A DNA stretch of 64,000 bases, taken from the NCBI RefSeq assembly GCF_024139115.2, contig NC_085140.1, forward strand, positions 160,544,452-160,608,451, given 5' to 3'. Below the pieces are notes generated by a model. The model saw only the letters and a list, made by a program, of their open reading frames with translations. It did not search any database and had not been told where the DNA came from. Each line of letters starts with the position of its first letter. The first letter of the stretch is position 1. Positions 1 to 12,628 of this stretch are shown piece by piece. This stretch comes from Armigeres subalbatus. Lineage: Eukaryota; Arthropoda; Insecta; Diptera; Culicidae. The translations under genes were made by a program, and so were the position numbers.

Positions 1-299
1 GGCCGAATATCCCATTTGGCCGAATCAATCGGCCGAATGGGTCATTTGACGGAATGGGGTCGTTTGGTTGAAAGGGTCGTTTGGCCGAAAGGGTCATTTG
101 ACCGAAAGAGTCATTTGGCCGAAAGGGTCGTTTGGTCGAAAGGGTCGTTTGCCGAAAAGGTCATTTGACCGAAATGGTCATTAGGCCGAAAGGGTCGTTT
201 GGCTGAAAGGGTCATTTGACCGAAAGGGTCTTTAGGCCGAAATGGTTGTTTGGCCGAAAGGGTTGTTTGGCCGAAAGATCATTTGGCCGAATAGGTCAA
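1..299 (+). repeat. TTTGGCCGAA tandem array, forward orientation
   Basis: About 17 diverged copies of a unit close to 17 bp (core TTTGGCCGAAAGGGTCA) run head to tail and continue off the left edge of the window. The same motif recurs in forward or reverse-complement orientation near 5400, 25868, 28020, 28370, 41460, 42215-43360, 55494 and 56060. In the two best-preserved copies it forms the inverted arms of a foldback-like element, so this is probably one arm of another copy. No coding potential is credible here, because the open frame through it simply follows the repeat. Confidence 0.85.
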
Positions 300-325
300 A
301 ACGCTTTTAAAGAAGGGCTCAATTA

Positions 326-740
326 TGGAAAATGCTCAGTTTTATTGCTTTTTATATTCCATTATGGAAATTTTTCATATATTTTATTGCTCTCTATTGA
401 TTTTTTCGAGGAAGTTTTAAAATTTCCGTGGAAAAAAAAACATTTATTTTGTTGAAAATTTTGTAATTGTTTATTTCTAATATTGATTTATTTAAGTAAA
501 TTTTGTGTTTTTTTCCAGGAAAATTTTGATTTTTTATGGAAAATTAATTTTTAACAAATGCAATTTTTGCTTTTATAAAAGCTAATTTACATATTTTTTT
601 TGGTGGAAAATTCTCAACTTTTGATGAAATTTTTGCATTATTTGTGTAAATTTTATATTCATTTATTGCTCATACCTTGATTTCTGTATTGGCAATTTCC
701 TATTTTTTTATGAAAAATTTATATTTTTTGTGGGATTTCT
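326..740 (+). repeat. AT-rich dispersed repeat, copy 1
   Basis: Very AT-rich DNA with recurring TTTATGGAAATTTT-like blocks. It aligns along its whole length, in the same orientation, with 10425-10820. Shared landmarks include GGAAAATTTTGTAATTGTTTA and the final block ATTGCTCATACCYTGATTT followed by TTGGCAATTTCC. I do not recognise the family and see no terminal inverted repeat or protein-coding remnant. Confidence 0.7.
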
Positions 741-3700
741 ATTTTTCGTCTGTTCGTCATAGTCTCGAAAATCAATAAAAGAGACGCTTTTTTGTAAAAC
801 TCATACGTACCAAATCGTAGGCTCAGGAGAAATGTTCTGCTGTAGTGGAGTTCTAGCAAATGTACGTTGCTTTCGTTGGTTTTAGCCCCTACGACGATGG
901 ACGGAAATACCTGCCGTGTCCCTATGTCCAGTTCTTATACAAGTTTTGGAAGGTTTTTATACAGGCCTGTTGGAAAATCTAACAGTCGCTGGTTGGATTC
1001 CTGCATATTTCAAGAAAACCTAACGTGAATTCAATACTTTGAAAAACTTTGTGCATTCGATGGTAATTTAATTTGTTTATTTCATAATTTTACCAGCCAA
1101 TCATGTTAAAAAAAGCATATTTTATAGCATTCAAAACCACGCGATTGGAACTTTATTTTCCATAGTAGCCCTCGAACAGAGCTCCCATAGTTCCCGTCAA
1201 CTGCGGTCGAAGGCAGAAAAAAAAGCAACAGAAAAAACTTTCCAACAGCATATTTATCCCTTCACCGCACATCGTAGAAAGCTCGCCGATGAAAAGTGTA
1301 GCCTAAAATGATTGCTTCCACGCAGCTGGAGATTACTGATTTTTTTGCTGCTTTGCTCCCTGCAAAGTAGGTTAAAGCCCCTTTAAAAAAATCTGCCCCA
1401 GGCCTGCAGCTTTTTTTCTGTTTGTCGGCACCGGAGGAAATGAGAAAACTGTTTGGGTTTTCCCTTGCGTCATTCAGCACTCTCGTGCGCGCACACACAC
1501 ACACAACTGTTCAACCAGGCAGGCAGTCGTCTGTCGTCGTAGTCGTCGCGGTCGTCGCTCGTTGGCTTCGTGCTACTGTACGGCACTGCCTGCGAGGAAG
1601 AAAAATTGAAAATCAGCAGACGCAATGTCTGTAAATTATTACTGTTTTTCTCTGCTTTCACCACTTACTTCCGGCCGTATGCCGCCGAGGGTTCCATGGC
1701 TGCGCACACCGGTGCGGTGTGTTGATGGTTGGGAGGGGGGCAGCACCCTTTCTCGCACAGATTTGGGGAACAGCTGGGGTCCTTTTCCCCACTTATGAAA
1801 AGGGGTGAAACCATGCGTTCACATGCCACAGAGCGAGCGAGCGACCAAGCAAACGAACGCTCATAAATATCGCTTCCCAGAAACCAAACGAACCGTCTAA
1901 AAGAGTATGAGTTATGATCGCTGCCGGCGAACTTTGGGACGACACTGTTGGGAGATACGTAGCAGACATCTATGTGGAAGTGAGCTTACCCGAACCCAGG
2001 TTTAACGATAAACATAATTTAGTGGGAAAGTGCAGATAAGCATACGTATTTATTATGAGGGTATCAAAAATAGGTGGTGCTTCAAATCCAGAAACGTTGT
2101 GCACAATTAGCTTATGCAGAAAATTGTAATTATTAGCCCAAATAATATGTTTTTTTTTCTAGTGTAGCCTTTGCATAAGTGAATTAGACAACATCTTTGC
2201 AGTATGAACCTTTTCCAAACCAACATGTTCGATAAATGAATGAAATCAGTAATCGTAGGTACGATCCGGGGCTTTCATCGTACATAACGAACTCGTGTTC
2301 ACACATTCCCGGAAGAGCCGGTTCTAAAATATTTCCCTTCCTCCCAGCAGCCATCAGCTATCGGAAAGGGATCGAAAAGTGTGCAAGAAGGTTGGTCCTT
2401 CCAGGAAAAGAAATCCGTTGCGGTTCGATTCGTTTCATCTCTCATAGGACAGATGGTGATAGAATTAATTAGATTATTGGCTTTCCTTCACCTATAACGA
2501 AAACTGTGCTTTTCTTAGGTGATTCAATTCCGATGCAGTAAAAATATCATAATACGGAAGAATATGTTTGAAGTTTTGTCAATACGAAGGGAAATTTCAT
2601 TTGTACAAATACAAACATTGCATCGAAAATCGGACATCGGACCAAGATCAAATCAACAACATGGCAACACATCTTATCACTCAGGCAGGATTTCCGTATC
2701 TTTCATCGTTTAAATTACGTTTCTTTACAGAATCACATATGATTGTATAGGATCTACCGGGCAGAACAAATGCTAATACCACAACACATACAGCTCTGCA
2801 GACTATCTCTTTAATCTTCCATAAGCCTAATTTTGCCCAAATCATTCCTGACAATCGGATAACTCATCATCTTCCATTCAGTTGCAACATTCCTTAATGA
2901 CTGCTGAGCCGTTATCTTTTGCTGAGCTCCCTATCATTGAATACGTCTTACCCGTCTGGACGCCCTCTGAGGGCACGATGATTTGCGGAACCGGGCAAAG
3001 CAATAATTGATTTAATCGGAATAATGCTGGTCTAATCCATAAAATTATTTATGACAGTCATTAGAGCGTAGCGACAAGCATCATCTCCCACTCTCACTCC
3101 CACTCTCACTACATCTCACCAGTCACTCATTTCACCCTCATTCCGATTCCGTTGGGAGTCCGCTTGGCGATCTGCTTGTTTGTGGTGGGATGTTAGCGCA
3201 AACTGCAGCTCTCCGTTTTATCTTGATGACAAACTTGCTTTCCGGATAATAAAAAATGTTCTTTCAATTGCATCAAATTCAAATATCTTAATAATGATGT
3301 TATTTAAAGGGATGAATATGCTTATATGGTTTTCAACTTTGAATATTTTTTTATACACCAGTGCTTTTCAGCCCATTCTCCCTCCCATTCAGATACCTAT
3401 CTTGGCCATGTTTAGGGCCTGCATTAGTGAGAACGAAAACAGTTCAGCACGCCAAGCAAAGCTTACGATAAAGCACGTCTCCCCAGATTGGTGGTCGATC
3501 GACCAAAATGATGGTCATCCATTTTACCATAACTCATTTCGACGACTGTGCTGTGTGCAGCCTCGGACAATGACGGCGTAGAACTTCGACGGCGATGAAT
3601 AGAATAGTTCGGTGATTCGGTTGATACTTGCCGGCCGGATGAGACGAAAGGAAGACCACAATGCCTACCGATGGAATCTGTCACACTCCGGCGAAAACCG

Positions 3701-5399
3701 TTGAATCATCAATAAAAATAAAATCCAATTAATTATTTCCAATTCTCTCGTCCCTGCCATCGGAACGTTGTTGGCGGTGGTACCCTCGGTCGTTGATCGC
3801 TTTTATTGGTTGGGTTATCGGAAAGTTCTTGAACGCTAGTGGTGTTCGTGCTGCTGAAGAGCTTCATAGTTCTTGGAGGAACTTTTCTCATTTTGTTTGG
3901 CCGGGAAATTCGCGTGGAAAAAGTTTTCCTCTAACCGGTTTCGGATTCGACGTTCCACCGCTATCGATTGCCATGGGGCTGCTGACTGTTGAGAAATTGT
4001 GGAGTTCGGTGAGAACAAATCGATCCGGTGTTCTTTCGGTGCGCGGTTGATGTGCAGGAAAGTCTGTCTATTGGTCACTTGGTTTTTGTACCTCGTGGCT
4101 GGAGAGTGTGGGAACATTTTTGGTAATTATCTGATGCCCGTTTTGGGGGAACTGAGGGAGCCGTAGGCATATGGCAATGGGAGAAGTTACCGTAAATAGC
4201 TTAAAGTTCAGCTCCCATATGTCCAACAGCAATTAGGGTTAACTGCAGTTTAACGATTTTGGACAGTTCAATAAAGCGAGAAAACATTTATTTCGATAAA
4301 TTGCCATTTTTTCACCGCGCTTTTGGATTGGCGAAGATAAAATCAAAGATAGGAAATCTAAAGCTCAGGAATGACTAAATTGGTAGATGGAGTCTGTTTC
4401 GGAGTGTGTTCTCACATGGGTTTGAATTAGAATTTTGACATTTTGGGTAAGACGGTATAATATAAACACCCATAGACACTACATAGACTCATTGAAATAG
4501 GGAAAATCACTATTTGGTCCGGTGAACCCGATTCTCGGCTCACTGCACAGAAAACAAATGATTTATACTGTTCGGAAGCCGTAGATTTATGATTGTTTTT
4601 TTTTTAAAAGTCTCCCATTTATCTCGCACAATGCTCAATATTTTTCAACCATTTGTTTTACTCCTAATTGATTGAGTTTTAGAAAATAAAAATGTAGATT
4701 TCAAAATTTTGCTCTTACACTGATCCGGAGTGATTATTTTCACTTTTACAAAACGGTATCATCAAATAACACCTACAAAAAATCACCTCGGTCCAAGAAC
4801 TTCTAGCCGCACCGTGCTGCCAAAAGGCAAAGAGTATGAAAATAATTCTTCATCGTTAATAGGAAAACTGTCTAATATGTTGACGCTATTGTCGTGACTT
4901 ATCTACTACAGCTATCATGTTATTAATAATTCTCTTAATTTAAAAAAAAATTGTTTTCAAGTGACTGGAAGGAATTTGGATGAGTGAATATATCTTCTTA
5001 ACCAAATAAAAAATATTATGAATAATACCATTTGGCATCACGTTGTCATCGAACGTGCATATTTTTGTTTACGTCACATTTTGTATCGCTCCAAGAGAGA
5101 ATGGCAGATTAAGATGTTGAGAGATTGAGTAAAAATCGCTTATGCCGTGAGCTGAATTGAAGTATGCCGGAAAAGCAATCGCTGTGACTGAACTACGTGC
5201 TACACCTTGTTACTTTAAATCAAATAAAAACTATTTCAAACGATGTTTAACGAGAATAGCTATTTTTTAAGCAGAAGTGACCCTCATTGCAGTATTACAC
5301 GGCCACAAAATTCAGGAAAAGTTGCTTCCTGTCATAATATAAATATCAATTAAATAATGCAGTCATACGCATGTTAGGCCCCGAATTGGGGTAAGAAAC
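741..5399. other. Low-repeat stretch without recognisable genes
   Basis: I find no recognisable gene, RNA or mobile element here. It holds a short (CA)n run near 1491-1506, a CTCCCACTCTCA repeat near 3088-3112, and scattered homopolymers. Open frames of 60-133 codons occur but lack family motifs or consistent codon structure. Higher-complexity blocks at about 1150-2030 and 3450-4150 could hold regulatory or untranslated sequence, but nothing visible proves it. Confidence 0.5.
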
Positions 5400-5680
5400 C
5401 ATAATTGGCACTGAAAATGATCATTTTATTCGGCCAAACAACATTTTCTGCCAGACGACCAGTTCCGCTAAATGGCATTCTCGGAAAAATGGCTGGCTCT
5501 ACAAAACTACTTTTTCAGTCAAACGAGCTGTTAGTCAAACGTAATTTTATCCATTTCGTGCAAATAAATTTCAGTCAGCTCGGTTTCGGCTTAATGGTTG
5601 GTTGGACTATATGACTAATTTAGCCATAAATCTCTCGGCCTAAGAGCATTCGACCAAACGGGCTTTCCTTTTTCTCACAG
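5400..5680 (-). repeat. Degenerate TTCGGCCAAA array, reverse orientation
   Basis: Diverged units such as TTCGGCCAAACAACATTTTC, AGTCAAACG and TCGACCAAACGGG are the reverse complement of the array at the left edge. Spacing is irregular and many units have decayed, so this looks like an old arm of the same foldback-like family. Confidence 0.6.
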
Positions 5681-5968
5681 AAAAAAATAATGAAAAATAA
5701 ACGGCGCGTAAAACTTGACATGCGGAAATTTACGCTATTCTACGCTGAAATGGCCCTCTTCCTAACAATATTGCTTACAACTTCCAAAATTACGGGATGA
5801 CTCCCTAAACACTCCGCGCGATGATTCTCATTCGCCTATTTCTAAAAGCGATATTTAACTTATCTCGTTGTCGAAAGATTGATCCAGAGTACGAGTCTTA
5901 AACATCTGAATTTTGAACATAACGTAGGGTAAAAACCCAATAGTGCAGGAACTAAGCAATTTCAGCCA

Positions 5969-6272
5969 CTTCTTCTTCTTCTTATTCTACTTCTTACTGG
6001 CATTACATCCCCACACTGGGACAGAGCCGCCTCACAGCTTGGTGTTCATTAAGTACTTCCACAGTTATTAACTGCGAGGTTTCTAAGCCAGGTTACCATT
6101 TTTGCATTCGTATATCATGAGGTTAGCACGATGATACTTTTATGCCCAGGGAAGTCGAGACAATTTCCAATCCGAAAATTGGCTAGACTGGCACCGGGAA
6201 TCGAACCCAGCCACCCTCAGCATGGTCTTGCTTTGTAGCCGGGCGTCTTACCGCACGGCTAATGAGGGCCCC
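5969..6272 (-). mobile_element. tRNA-derived SINE, Feilai-like, near full length
   Basis: Read on the minus strand, the element begins with a tRNA-like head (GGGGCCCTCATTAGCCGTG, then a B-box-like GGGTTCGATTCCC at plus 6196-6208), continues through a tRNA-unrelated body (CTGCGAGGCGGCTCTGTCCC), and ends in (GAA)n, seen as TTCTTCTTC on the plus strand. This architecture matches the Feilai family of Aedes mosquitoes as I know it; the name is from recognition, not a search. Related partial copies lie at 8277, 26448 and 31336. SINEs of this class are transcribed by RNA polymerase III and moved by LINE proteins. Confidence 0.85.
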
Positions 6273-6399
6273 TTCGCTTATTCCTAATCTGTACTTTATT
6301 TTGCTTACCTTAAGTGTGCATTCGAAAGCTCATTGGCTCCATTACAAACTTAGAGTGATCCAATGGTAGTAGAATCCAACATTGATACCGGTACCTCCT

Positions 6400-6715
6400 G
6401 ATACGATACCTCCAACTATATAGTTGCGGCATTTTTCAAAAATGTGTTCCTATACTTACGAATCTCATTGTTTTCATATGGGACTCGCAATTATAGGAAC
6501 ACTACCGCAACTATTGGTGCAAAGTAGAGAAAAGATAAGGTATTTTAATGAAACTTTACCGATTTTGATGCAAATCTCAACCTGTTTTCTTTTATTCGTG
6601 TAATGACAGCTCAACAAAAAAAGACTAAATGAGTTGCTGCGTTTAATACGTTGATTGTATAAAAACAACACTACCACAACTATAGGAACACCCACGACTA
6701 TCGGAACTTGTACCC
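6400..6715. repeat. Inverted CCGCAACTATAGGAACAC motif cluster
   Basis: TATAGTTGCGG near 6417 is the reverse complement of CCGCAACTAT near 6510. Variants of CAACTATAGGAACAC recur near 6487, 6672 and 6698. The arrangement resembles the degenerate ends of a small inverted-repeat element, but no clear target duplication is visible. Confidence 0.4.
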
Positions 6716-6894
6716 TAGTCATTTGCGAAGCGGTGAAATTTTCAAGAGCCCAAGAATAGTTTTGTTTTATATCATCACATACGGATTGCAGAAAGAGTTG
6801 CAAGTGTACAGAAAAAATCTTTGTTTGATAGTATCAGATCTGACCTCACAACTGTATATCAAATGCTGAGCTCCTTCGACGATGTTCATTCAAT

Positions 6895-7115
6895 GTCTTG
6901 TCGACATCAACATCAGCAGCTGCTCAAGTGGTCGTCATCGGTAGTGTTTTTGACGGCCCGTTTTCTCTAATAAGAGGATTCTAGTTTGAGGTGGATAATC
7001 AGAAAGTTCACCTCACCGCTTTTTTGTTTCTCCCATCCGATTGTTTGAAGTAAGAAAAATCATGAAAATATTTACCATTTTCCAAGCCACTTTGATGATG
7101 CCATCCAAAACCGAC
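6895..7115 (+). repeat. Diverged duplicate of 13325-13545
   Basis: Colinear blocks are shared with 13325-13545: CATCAACATCARCAGCTGCT, a GTCGTC tract followed by CAGTGTTTT or TAGTGTTTT, TTTTCTCT, YCCGCTTTTTT, CTGTTTGA or TTGTTTGA, and AAATATTTACCATYTTCC. Order and spacing are kept over about 220 bp. It could be an old dispersed repeat or a segmental duplication. No ORF is shared. Confidence 0.5.
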
Positions 7116-7399
7116 ATCGACAGACATTCGAGGTCAAGACTTAGGTCATTTAGTGAGCAGTCACCCAGGGTGAAGTTTTTGTTTAACGTTGGGCTCACAC
7201 TTTTTGGTACTTAGCACTCTATAATTTTTTCGCAAGATGCGGGTAATGCGGTCTAATTGTTCCCTATCAAAAATTGTATTGATCTGCTATTCCGTTCCAT
7301 AGTTATTGAAAAAAAGTTTTTTTTTGCCATGAAGTCCTCCTTGGGAAAAAAATCCAAATTGAAAAACAATTTTTTTCTGAAACTGCTTTTTTAGAAGAC

Positions 7400-7925
7400 T
7401 GCAAATGAGCATGAGCATGATGACCGTGCATTTCGTAGTTGCTACTTCGTGATCGATCAGAACAATCGCAATTGCACAGGGAACCAATGGATGGAAGCAT
7501 GGGATTTGATCTCCAACCTCAATGTGCACAAGTTCGAGAGCTCTAGTATTTTTGGATAGTCGATAACGGCGCTGGTCACGTCCTCACGGTCATCGGGGAT
7601 GGGAAGGAAATTGATGATGCAGTCACTCGCCCACTGCAAGCCGAGAACACCTCTGCACTCGCCACGAGTTCCTGCGGAATTTTATTGGAATCTTGGGGCT
7701 AAGGTTTTATGGCAGAGGTTCGTGTTGGTTAACGGGTTGCCAATGTGAAATGTTATGAAAGGGTGGTGTAGTATTCTAATTAGATGCCGAAACGAACTTT
7801 TTCGCTCATTTCGAATTCTAACAGTTACCTGCTAGAACGGGCCTGGGATTGAACCCACGACCTCCTGCGTATGAGGCAGAAGCGGTAGCCATATGACCAT
7901 ATGACCACCAAGCCAAGGAGACTGC
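7400..7925 (-). mobile_element. Second tRNA-derived SINE family
   Basis: On the minus strand the head reads like a tRNA: TGGCTTGGTGGTCATATGG, GGCTACCGCTTCTGCCTCAT, and the B-box-like TGGGTTCAATCCC (plus 7847-7859). A unique body of about 450 bases follows, including GTGGCGAGTGCAGAGG and CCCCGATGACCGTGAGGACG. The body differs from the Feilai-like SINE. The 3' boundary is uncertain. Confidence 0.6.
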
Positions 7926-8009
7926 AAATAGACATAAACTGATGGAAAGGATAAAATCTGTCCTCCTAATGTGCTAGTTTGACGTCTCATATGTATTTAC
8001 TCATTATTA

Positions 8010-8062
8010 TATTGCACGAGAAAGGCACCACCAACGCCAGATGGATTAATCTGGGTTTTTGA
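8010..8062 (+). repeat. Terminal fragment of a dispersed repeat ending TTAATCTGGGTTTTT
   Basis: CACGAGAAAGGCACCACCAA is followed by a GATGGATTAATCTGGGTTTTT terminus. The same terminus occurs on the minus strand at 52300-52350 and, degenerate, near 19500-19530. Those copies connect it to the family that carries the CCAATCGACTCAGCTC block at 14193 and 52400. This piece is only the tail. Confidence 0.6.
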
Positions 8063-8276
8063 AATTGAGACAGCCCCAATTCTCACAATTTTGCTACATG
8101 TTTTGGAAAAAAATGTAAATATCAAAAATAAAATGCGTGAGATACAGTAATGCAGGTTTCGAAGATATCCGAAGAATCGGAATTGTGAGAAATAGATGAG
8201 GAAAAAATTCAAATGCTTCTGAAAAATTTCTAGGAGTGAACGCCCATCGAATTGCCTTTTGAACGCAATGGTATAA

Positions 8277-8531
8277 TCTTCTTCTTCTTCTTCTTCTCTG
8301 GCATTACATCCCACACTGAGACATTGTCGCCTCGCAGCTAAGTATTCATTAAGCTCTTCCACAGTTATTATCTGCGAGGTTTCTAAGCCAAATTACCATT
8401 TCTGCATTCGTATATCATGAGGCTAACACGATTATACTTTTATGCCCAGGGAAGTCGAGACAATTTCCAAACCGAAAATTGCCAACACCTAAATCGGGAA
8501 TCGAACTCAGCCACCCTCAGCATGGTCTCGT
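8277..8531 (-). mobile_element. Feilai-like SINE, truncated in its tRNA head
   Basis: It starts on the plus strand with (TTC)6 and TGGCATTACATCCCACACTG, runs colinear with the copy at 5969-6272, keeps the B box in mutated form (GGGAATCGAACTC), and stops just after CAGCATGGTCTCG. The 5' end of the SINE, including the A box, is missing. Confidence 0.85.
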
Positions 8532-8889
8532 ACGATATGTTCTTGAATATGTGAGGCAAAAGCAGCCGTCATGCCAAGCCTAGAATAGAATAGAAATAAA
8601 ACTAATCCTAACAGATTTGGGTTTCTTCAGTTAAGAATGTTGTGGTCATACAGTTAACGGTATAATTCTCATTCACATTCCTTAAATTGTGATTCTCAAT
8701 GGCATTCAAGAAAAAAATCACCTCTAGTAAACTACGCATCTTGTGTTCGATTTTACATAATAGAACCTAATGTTCGGTCAGTAATCTTTTATAAAATGCT
8801 CAGAATCGTAAACGAAAAAAATTTTTATTGTTAAAATTCTGTGAAATATCACTGAAAACGCCAACGTCACGCTGTCGTTTGTCTCGGAG

Positions 8890-10250
8890 AATAAAATTCT
8901 CCAAATCTAGTCTGGCATTTCGATGATGAAGTTAATGGATACCTGCCTATCAACGCGTCAACTGAGCAGGAACTTGCCCTATCTCAGTCCTTGTTATCCC
9001 CTGGATTGCATCAGACCAACGATCTTTTAAACGTGAACGGTAAACTTCTTGACTTGGTGTTCGTAAGTGATCCATGTTTCATTGATCTCTTCGAGTCTCT
9101 ATCTGTTCTTCAAAAAATTGACCCTCATCATAAGGCATTAGTTTTAACCGTCGACGTTCGTTCTCGCGATGAAAGATCTGTACCTGCATTTAGCGTCGAC
9201 TACGACTTCAACAGATGAGATTACCAAATCTTCAATGCACGTATTGCTGCCTTGGACTGAAATTGCTGCCCTGGACTGGTTATAAATCATGACTCAATTG
9301 ATGATTCTGTTACCGCGTTCTATCGCACCATCGAACAGATCATTCGAGAAAATGTGCCACCCAAAATCTGACGACCAACTAACAGCTTAATCAACCCTGG
9401 TGGACGCCACAGCTCCGGAATCTTCGCAACCGTTTATTGAAATGCATGAAGAAGTTCTTCTTCCCTGAGCCAGCCTAGGGCTGCAAATCTCTCTAATAAA
9501 GATAAAAAAAAAGTTCTTCTGTCGATTCCGTAAGTATTTGTAAAGTTTTCAAGCAAATTTGAAAAATGATCCTTCATCGTTCTGGGCCTATATTAAAAAA
9601 CGTAAGGGATCGAACAATATCCCTGTTGATGTCACCTATCCTCCCGATCATCTGTCGCAACAGCAAAATTTGTTTGCCAGCTTCTTCCGCTCAGTACATG
9701 ACGACACTCCTGATCCATTGGATGAAAGCTATATTATCGTATTCCGTCCGGTTCAACAGGACCAGGACCCGATCGCTTAGCGACCACCTTCATCAAACAA
9801 TTAGCTTCATCACTGGCATTGCTCGTTGCTATAATTTTTAATCGATCTAAATGGGATTGAGTTTTCCCGGATACCTGGAAGCTTTCATCAATTGTTCCCG
9901 TTTACAAATCCGGCAACATACATAGTGTAGAGAACTACCGTCCGATATCCATCTTGAGCTGTTTTGCTAAAGTTTTTGAAAGTCTTTTGCATGGCGTGTG
10001 AGTACAGTCCATCATCTCCGAACATCAACATGGGTTCATGAAAAAGCGCTCGACGACATCCAACTTAATGGTGTTTACGTACACAGTTCTAGGCGAATTG
10101 GAGAACCGTAGCCAGGTCGATGCAATTTATTTAGACTTTTCAAAAGCGTTTGACAAGGTGCCTCATGCAGTAGCGATTGAAAATCTTGACCGACTGGGCT
10201 TACCTACTTGGATCATTCGATGGTTAAAATCGTACTTCGGGACTGATTTG
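8890..10250 (+). pseudogene. LINE (Jockey/CR1-like) endonuclease-reverse transcriptase remnant
   Basis: Conceptual translation shows a non-LTR retrotransposon polyprotein in broken frames. Near 8893-9210 is the endonuclease C-terminal part (SPNLVWHFDDEVNGYLP, then LLDLVFVSDP). Near 9400-9760 is the linker (WWTPQLRNLRNRLL, FWAYIKKRKG). Near 9870-10250 are the first reverse-transcriptase blocks (NYRPISILSCFAKVFE, EHQHGF, YLDFSKAFDKVPH). The match ends before the catalytic YADD block, so both ends are missing. In-frame stops (after PPKI near 9368, and after LLHGV near 10000) and a 49-bp insert at 9462-9510 make it inactive. Clade is uncertain; the SKAFDKVPH style fits Jockey, CR1 or L2-like LINEs. 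Confidence 0.85.
9452..9520 (+). mobile_element. Ultra-short retroposed insert (49 bp) with 10-bp TSD
   Basis: The direct repeat AAGTTCTTCT (9452-9461 and 9511-9520) flanks a 49-bp insert. It contains the hairpin CAGCC-TAG-GGCTG and ends in TAATAAAGAT and an A-run. Removing the insert and one repeat restores an open frame (KKFFCRFRKY) in the host LINE, which proves the insertion. It belongs with the inserts at 14279, 25580 and 45995. Confidence 0.8.
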
Positions 10251-10424
10251 CTATTTGGGCGTAACTTATTTTGTAAACAAACATTGTTTTATCGGTTCCG
10301 TAGAATGCAAGCATTTTACTCCAAAACTAATTCCCTTATCTGATAAAGGAAGGCCTTGTCTGTCGGATACATACGGCGGTTTTCTCAGAAAATGCTTGCT
10401 TTAGCAGGAATTAGCCTTCCAATC

Positions 10425-10820
10425 TTGTATTTTTTAATGGAAATTTTCTTATTTTTTTATTGCTCTTTATTAATTATTTTGTGGAAAATTTTTATTTTTT
10501 TATGGAAAAAATATATTTATTTTGTGGAAAATTTTGTAATTGTTTATTGTTAATATTGATTTATTTATGGAAATTTTGTATTTTTTTCGTGGAACATTTT
10601 CATTTCTTTATGGAAAATTCTTCTTTTATAATTGCTATTTTTGCTTTTAAAAGTGCTTATTTATTTTTGTTTTGTGGAAAATTCTTAATAGTTTATGGAA
10701 ATTTTGTTTTATTTGTGGAAATTTTATAATTATTTATTGCTCATACCCTGATTTTTTTTATTGGCAATTTCCTAATTGTTTATGGAAAATTTCTAATTTT
10801 AAATGGAAATTTTATTTAGC
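10425..10820 (+). repeat. AT-rich dispersed repeat, copy 2
   Basis: Same family and orientation as 326-740, made of TTTATGGAAATTTTT and TTTTGTGGAAAATT blocks and ending with TTGCTCATACCCTGATTT and TTGGCAATTTCC. Copy 2 is the more regular internally and looks like a decayed tandem array of about 25-35-bp units. Confidence 0.7.
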
Positions 10821-12407
10821 TGCCATTTATATTCATGGTGTATTTTTATAACATGAAAACACGTTGGATTCATGAAATCATGAATTATTTTCTCATTTCC
10901 GGGAACGGATATTTACCCGTGTATGGATCCGTGGCAACCGCACCCATTACGGCCAACATAATCCATTAGATGTATGCTGCAGACTTTTTAATGAAAAATG
11001 TTGTTTCTTCGATTTCAATGTCAGTAAATATTTTTTTTAATAGAATTAAGTCAAACAATCAGTCTGTGCAATCTATAAATTGAAGAAAGTTCAAATAAAT
11101 AATAATATTCCATTTGTTCACTGCTTATTTAAAAATTAGTTGAAACTAAAAGGCTCCCGATTGTCGCATCGCGTGTATTTGGGAAAACCTGAGATCTTCC
11201 CATTGTAATGATGGTTCTGGAAGTTTTTAACTAGAAAGTGTATTATATTGAGTATAAATGATACTCGGAAATGTTCTATTTGAGATTAATAAAGTAATCG
11301 TTTATGTTAACAAAGTATAAGATGATGTCGTATTTGCTTCGAGTTGCAAAGACTTTATATTCTATGAATTAAAGGTTTTCAAACATTTATTAACAATCCT
11401 GCATGCACGCTGCTGTCAAAGAATTCCTTTTATTATGTTATCAATTACGATTCTTGTTTTTAAATGAAAGTGTTTTGTAAGGGGATTTTTATTAATTTAA
11501 ACGAGATTCTTTTGACATTCAAAAAGTATTTCATTTCCGATTCCAATTCAAATGATTTTCTCTATCGGCAAGAAAATAATTGTACATTTAATTTTCTTAA
11601 ACTTAATTGTAGAATGTTTTTGAAGAATTCTAAATAACCGTCGGATCGAAATATGTACAATGTACATGCTGTCACCTTCTAGTTAACGATCAATTCCACA
11701 ACCCACTAGTTATTTCACGATTATTACCGCCATTAAACGAAATGATGCAATGGTCCACTGGGCTGGGTGGGAACCGATTCCGCTTTAACCGAACCCATCA
11801 GAAACCAATAAAAATTATATCGCATATCATGACACACCTCCCAGGTTCGTTCGCTCACTTGGCAGTAATAATGATCAACGATTGTGTCGCCGCGATATCA
11901 GTAAATAATTGTAACTTTTATTTGCACCCAATTAAATGATGATAACAGAGCTTTTTCCCCGAAAGGGGTGAATTTCACGGCTTATCGGGTTCCGAACGTT
12001 CGTTGTTGGGCAATAGATGAGTGGTCATTTGAAGGGTCGGTCCGCTGAATTAATATTGATATTTTAATTCTACCGGAGTCCCGCAATCACTGTGCAATCA
12101 AACTGATAGGAGGGTCAGACTCGAATAATTAACTGCGAATATGACCACCTCTCGAGTTAATGAACACGTTTCGTGCGGTGTGATTCCGTGAAAAAAGGTG
12201 TACCGTGAATTGACTTCATTATTGGTTATTTGAACTTTAACTCTTTGAGCACGAACCTGCCGCAGATAGCACCCAACCCATATGTGCTGATAATACGAAC
12301 TGAAATTTTCTACTGAAACTAAAAATTTCCCAAAAATTCTTTCAACAATGGTTATTTCGTTGACGAAATGTCGCTGCCAGCTACCACCTTCGCTTTTAAA
12401 ATATGTA
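10821..12407. other. Low-repeat stretch without recognisable genes
   Basis: AT-rich sequence with no family I recognise and no ORF longer than 65 codons. The portion at about 11640-12340 has higher complexity and GC content than its surroundings, but I see no exon structure. Confidence 0.5.
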
Positions 12408-12624
12408 GGGGAACTGTTCCATTTTTCATCTCACTGTACATATATTCATCTCATCGCAAAACAAAAAAATACAGCACCAATCTCGACGCTTCTTTTTGCT
12501 AACAAGCGTGCTTACTGGAGAAAAAAAATCACAAAAATAAGAAACAAACTAAGTTTCTTTTCATTGCTTTGTTTTTGATGGGATGGAAATAGGAGCTATG
12601 GGATGAATCGCCGAACCGTTCCCC
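12408..12624. mobile_element. TA-flanked MITE, TIR GGGGAACNGTTC
   Basis: Starts TA|GGGGAACTGTTCC (TA at 12406-12407) and ends GAACCGTTCCCC|TA (TA at 12625-12626). The TIR is 11/12 matched, with weaker inverted similarity further in (CATCTCA versus ATTCATCCC). A TA target and a length of 217 bp fit a Tc1/mariner-type MITE. It lies two bases from the next element. Confidence 0.7.
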
Positions 12625-12628
12625 TATG

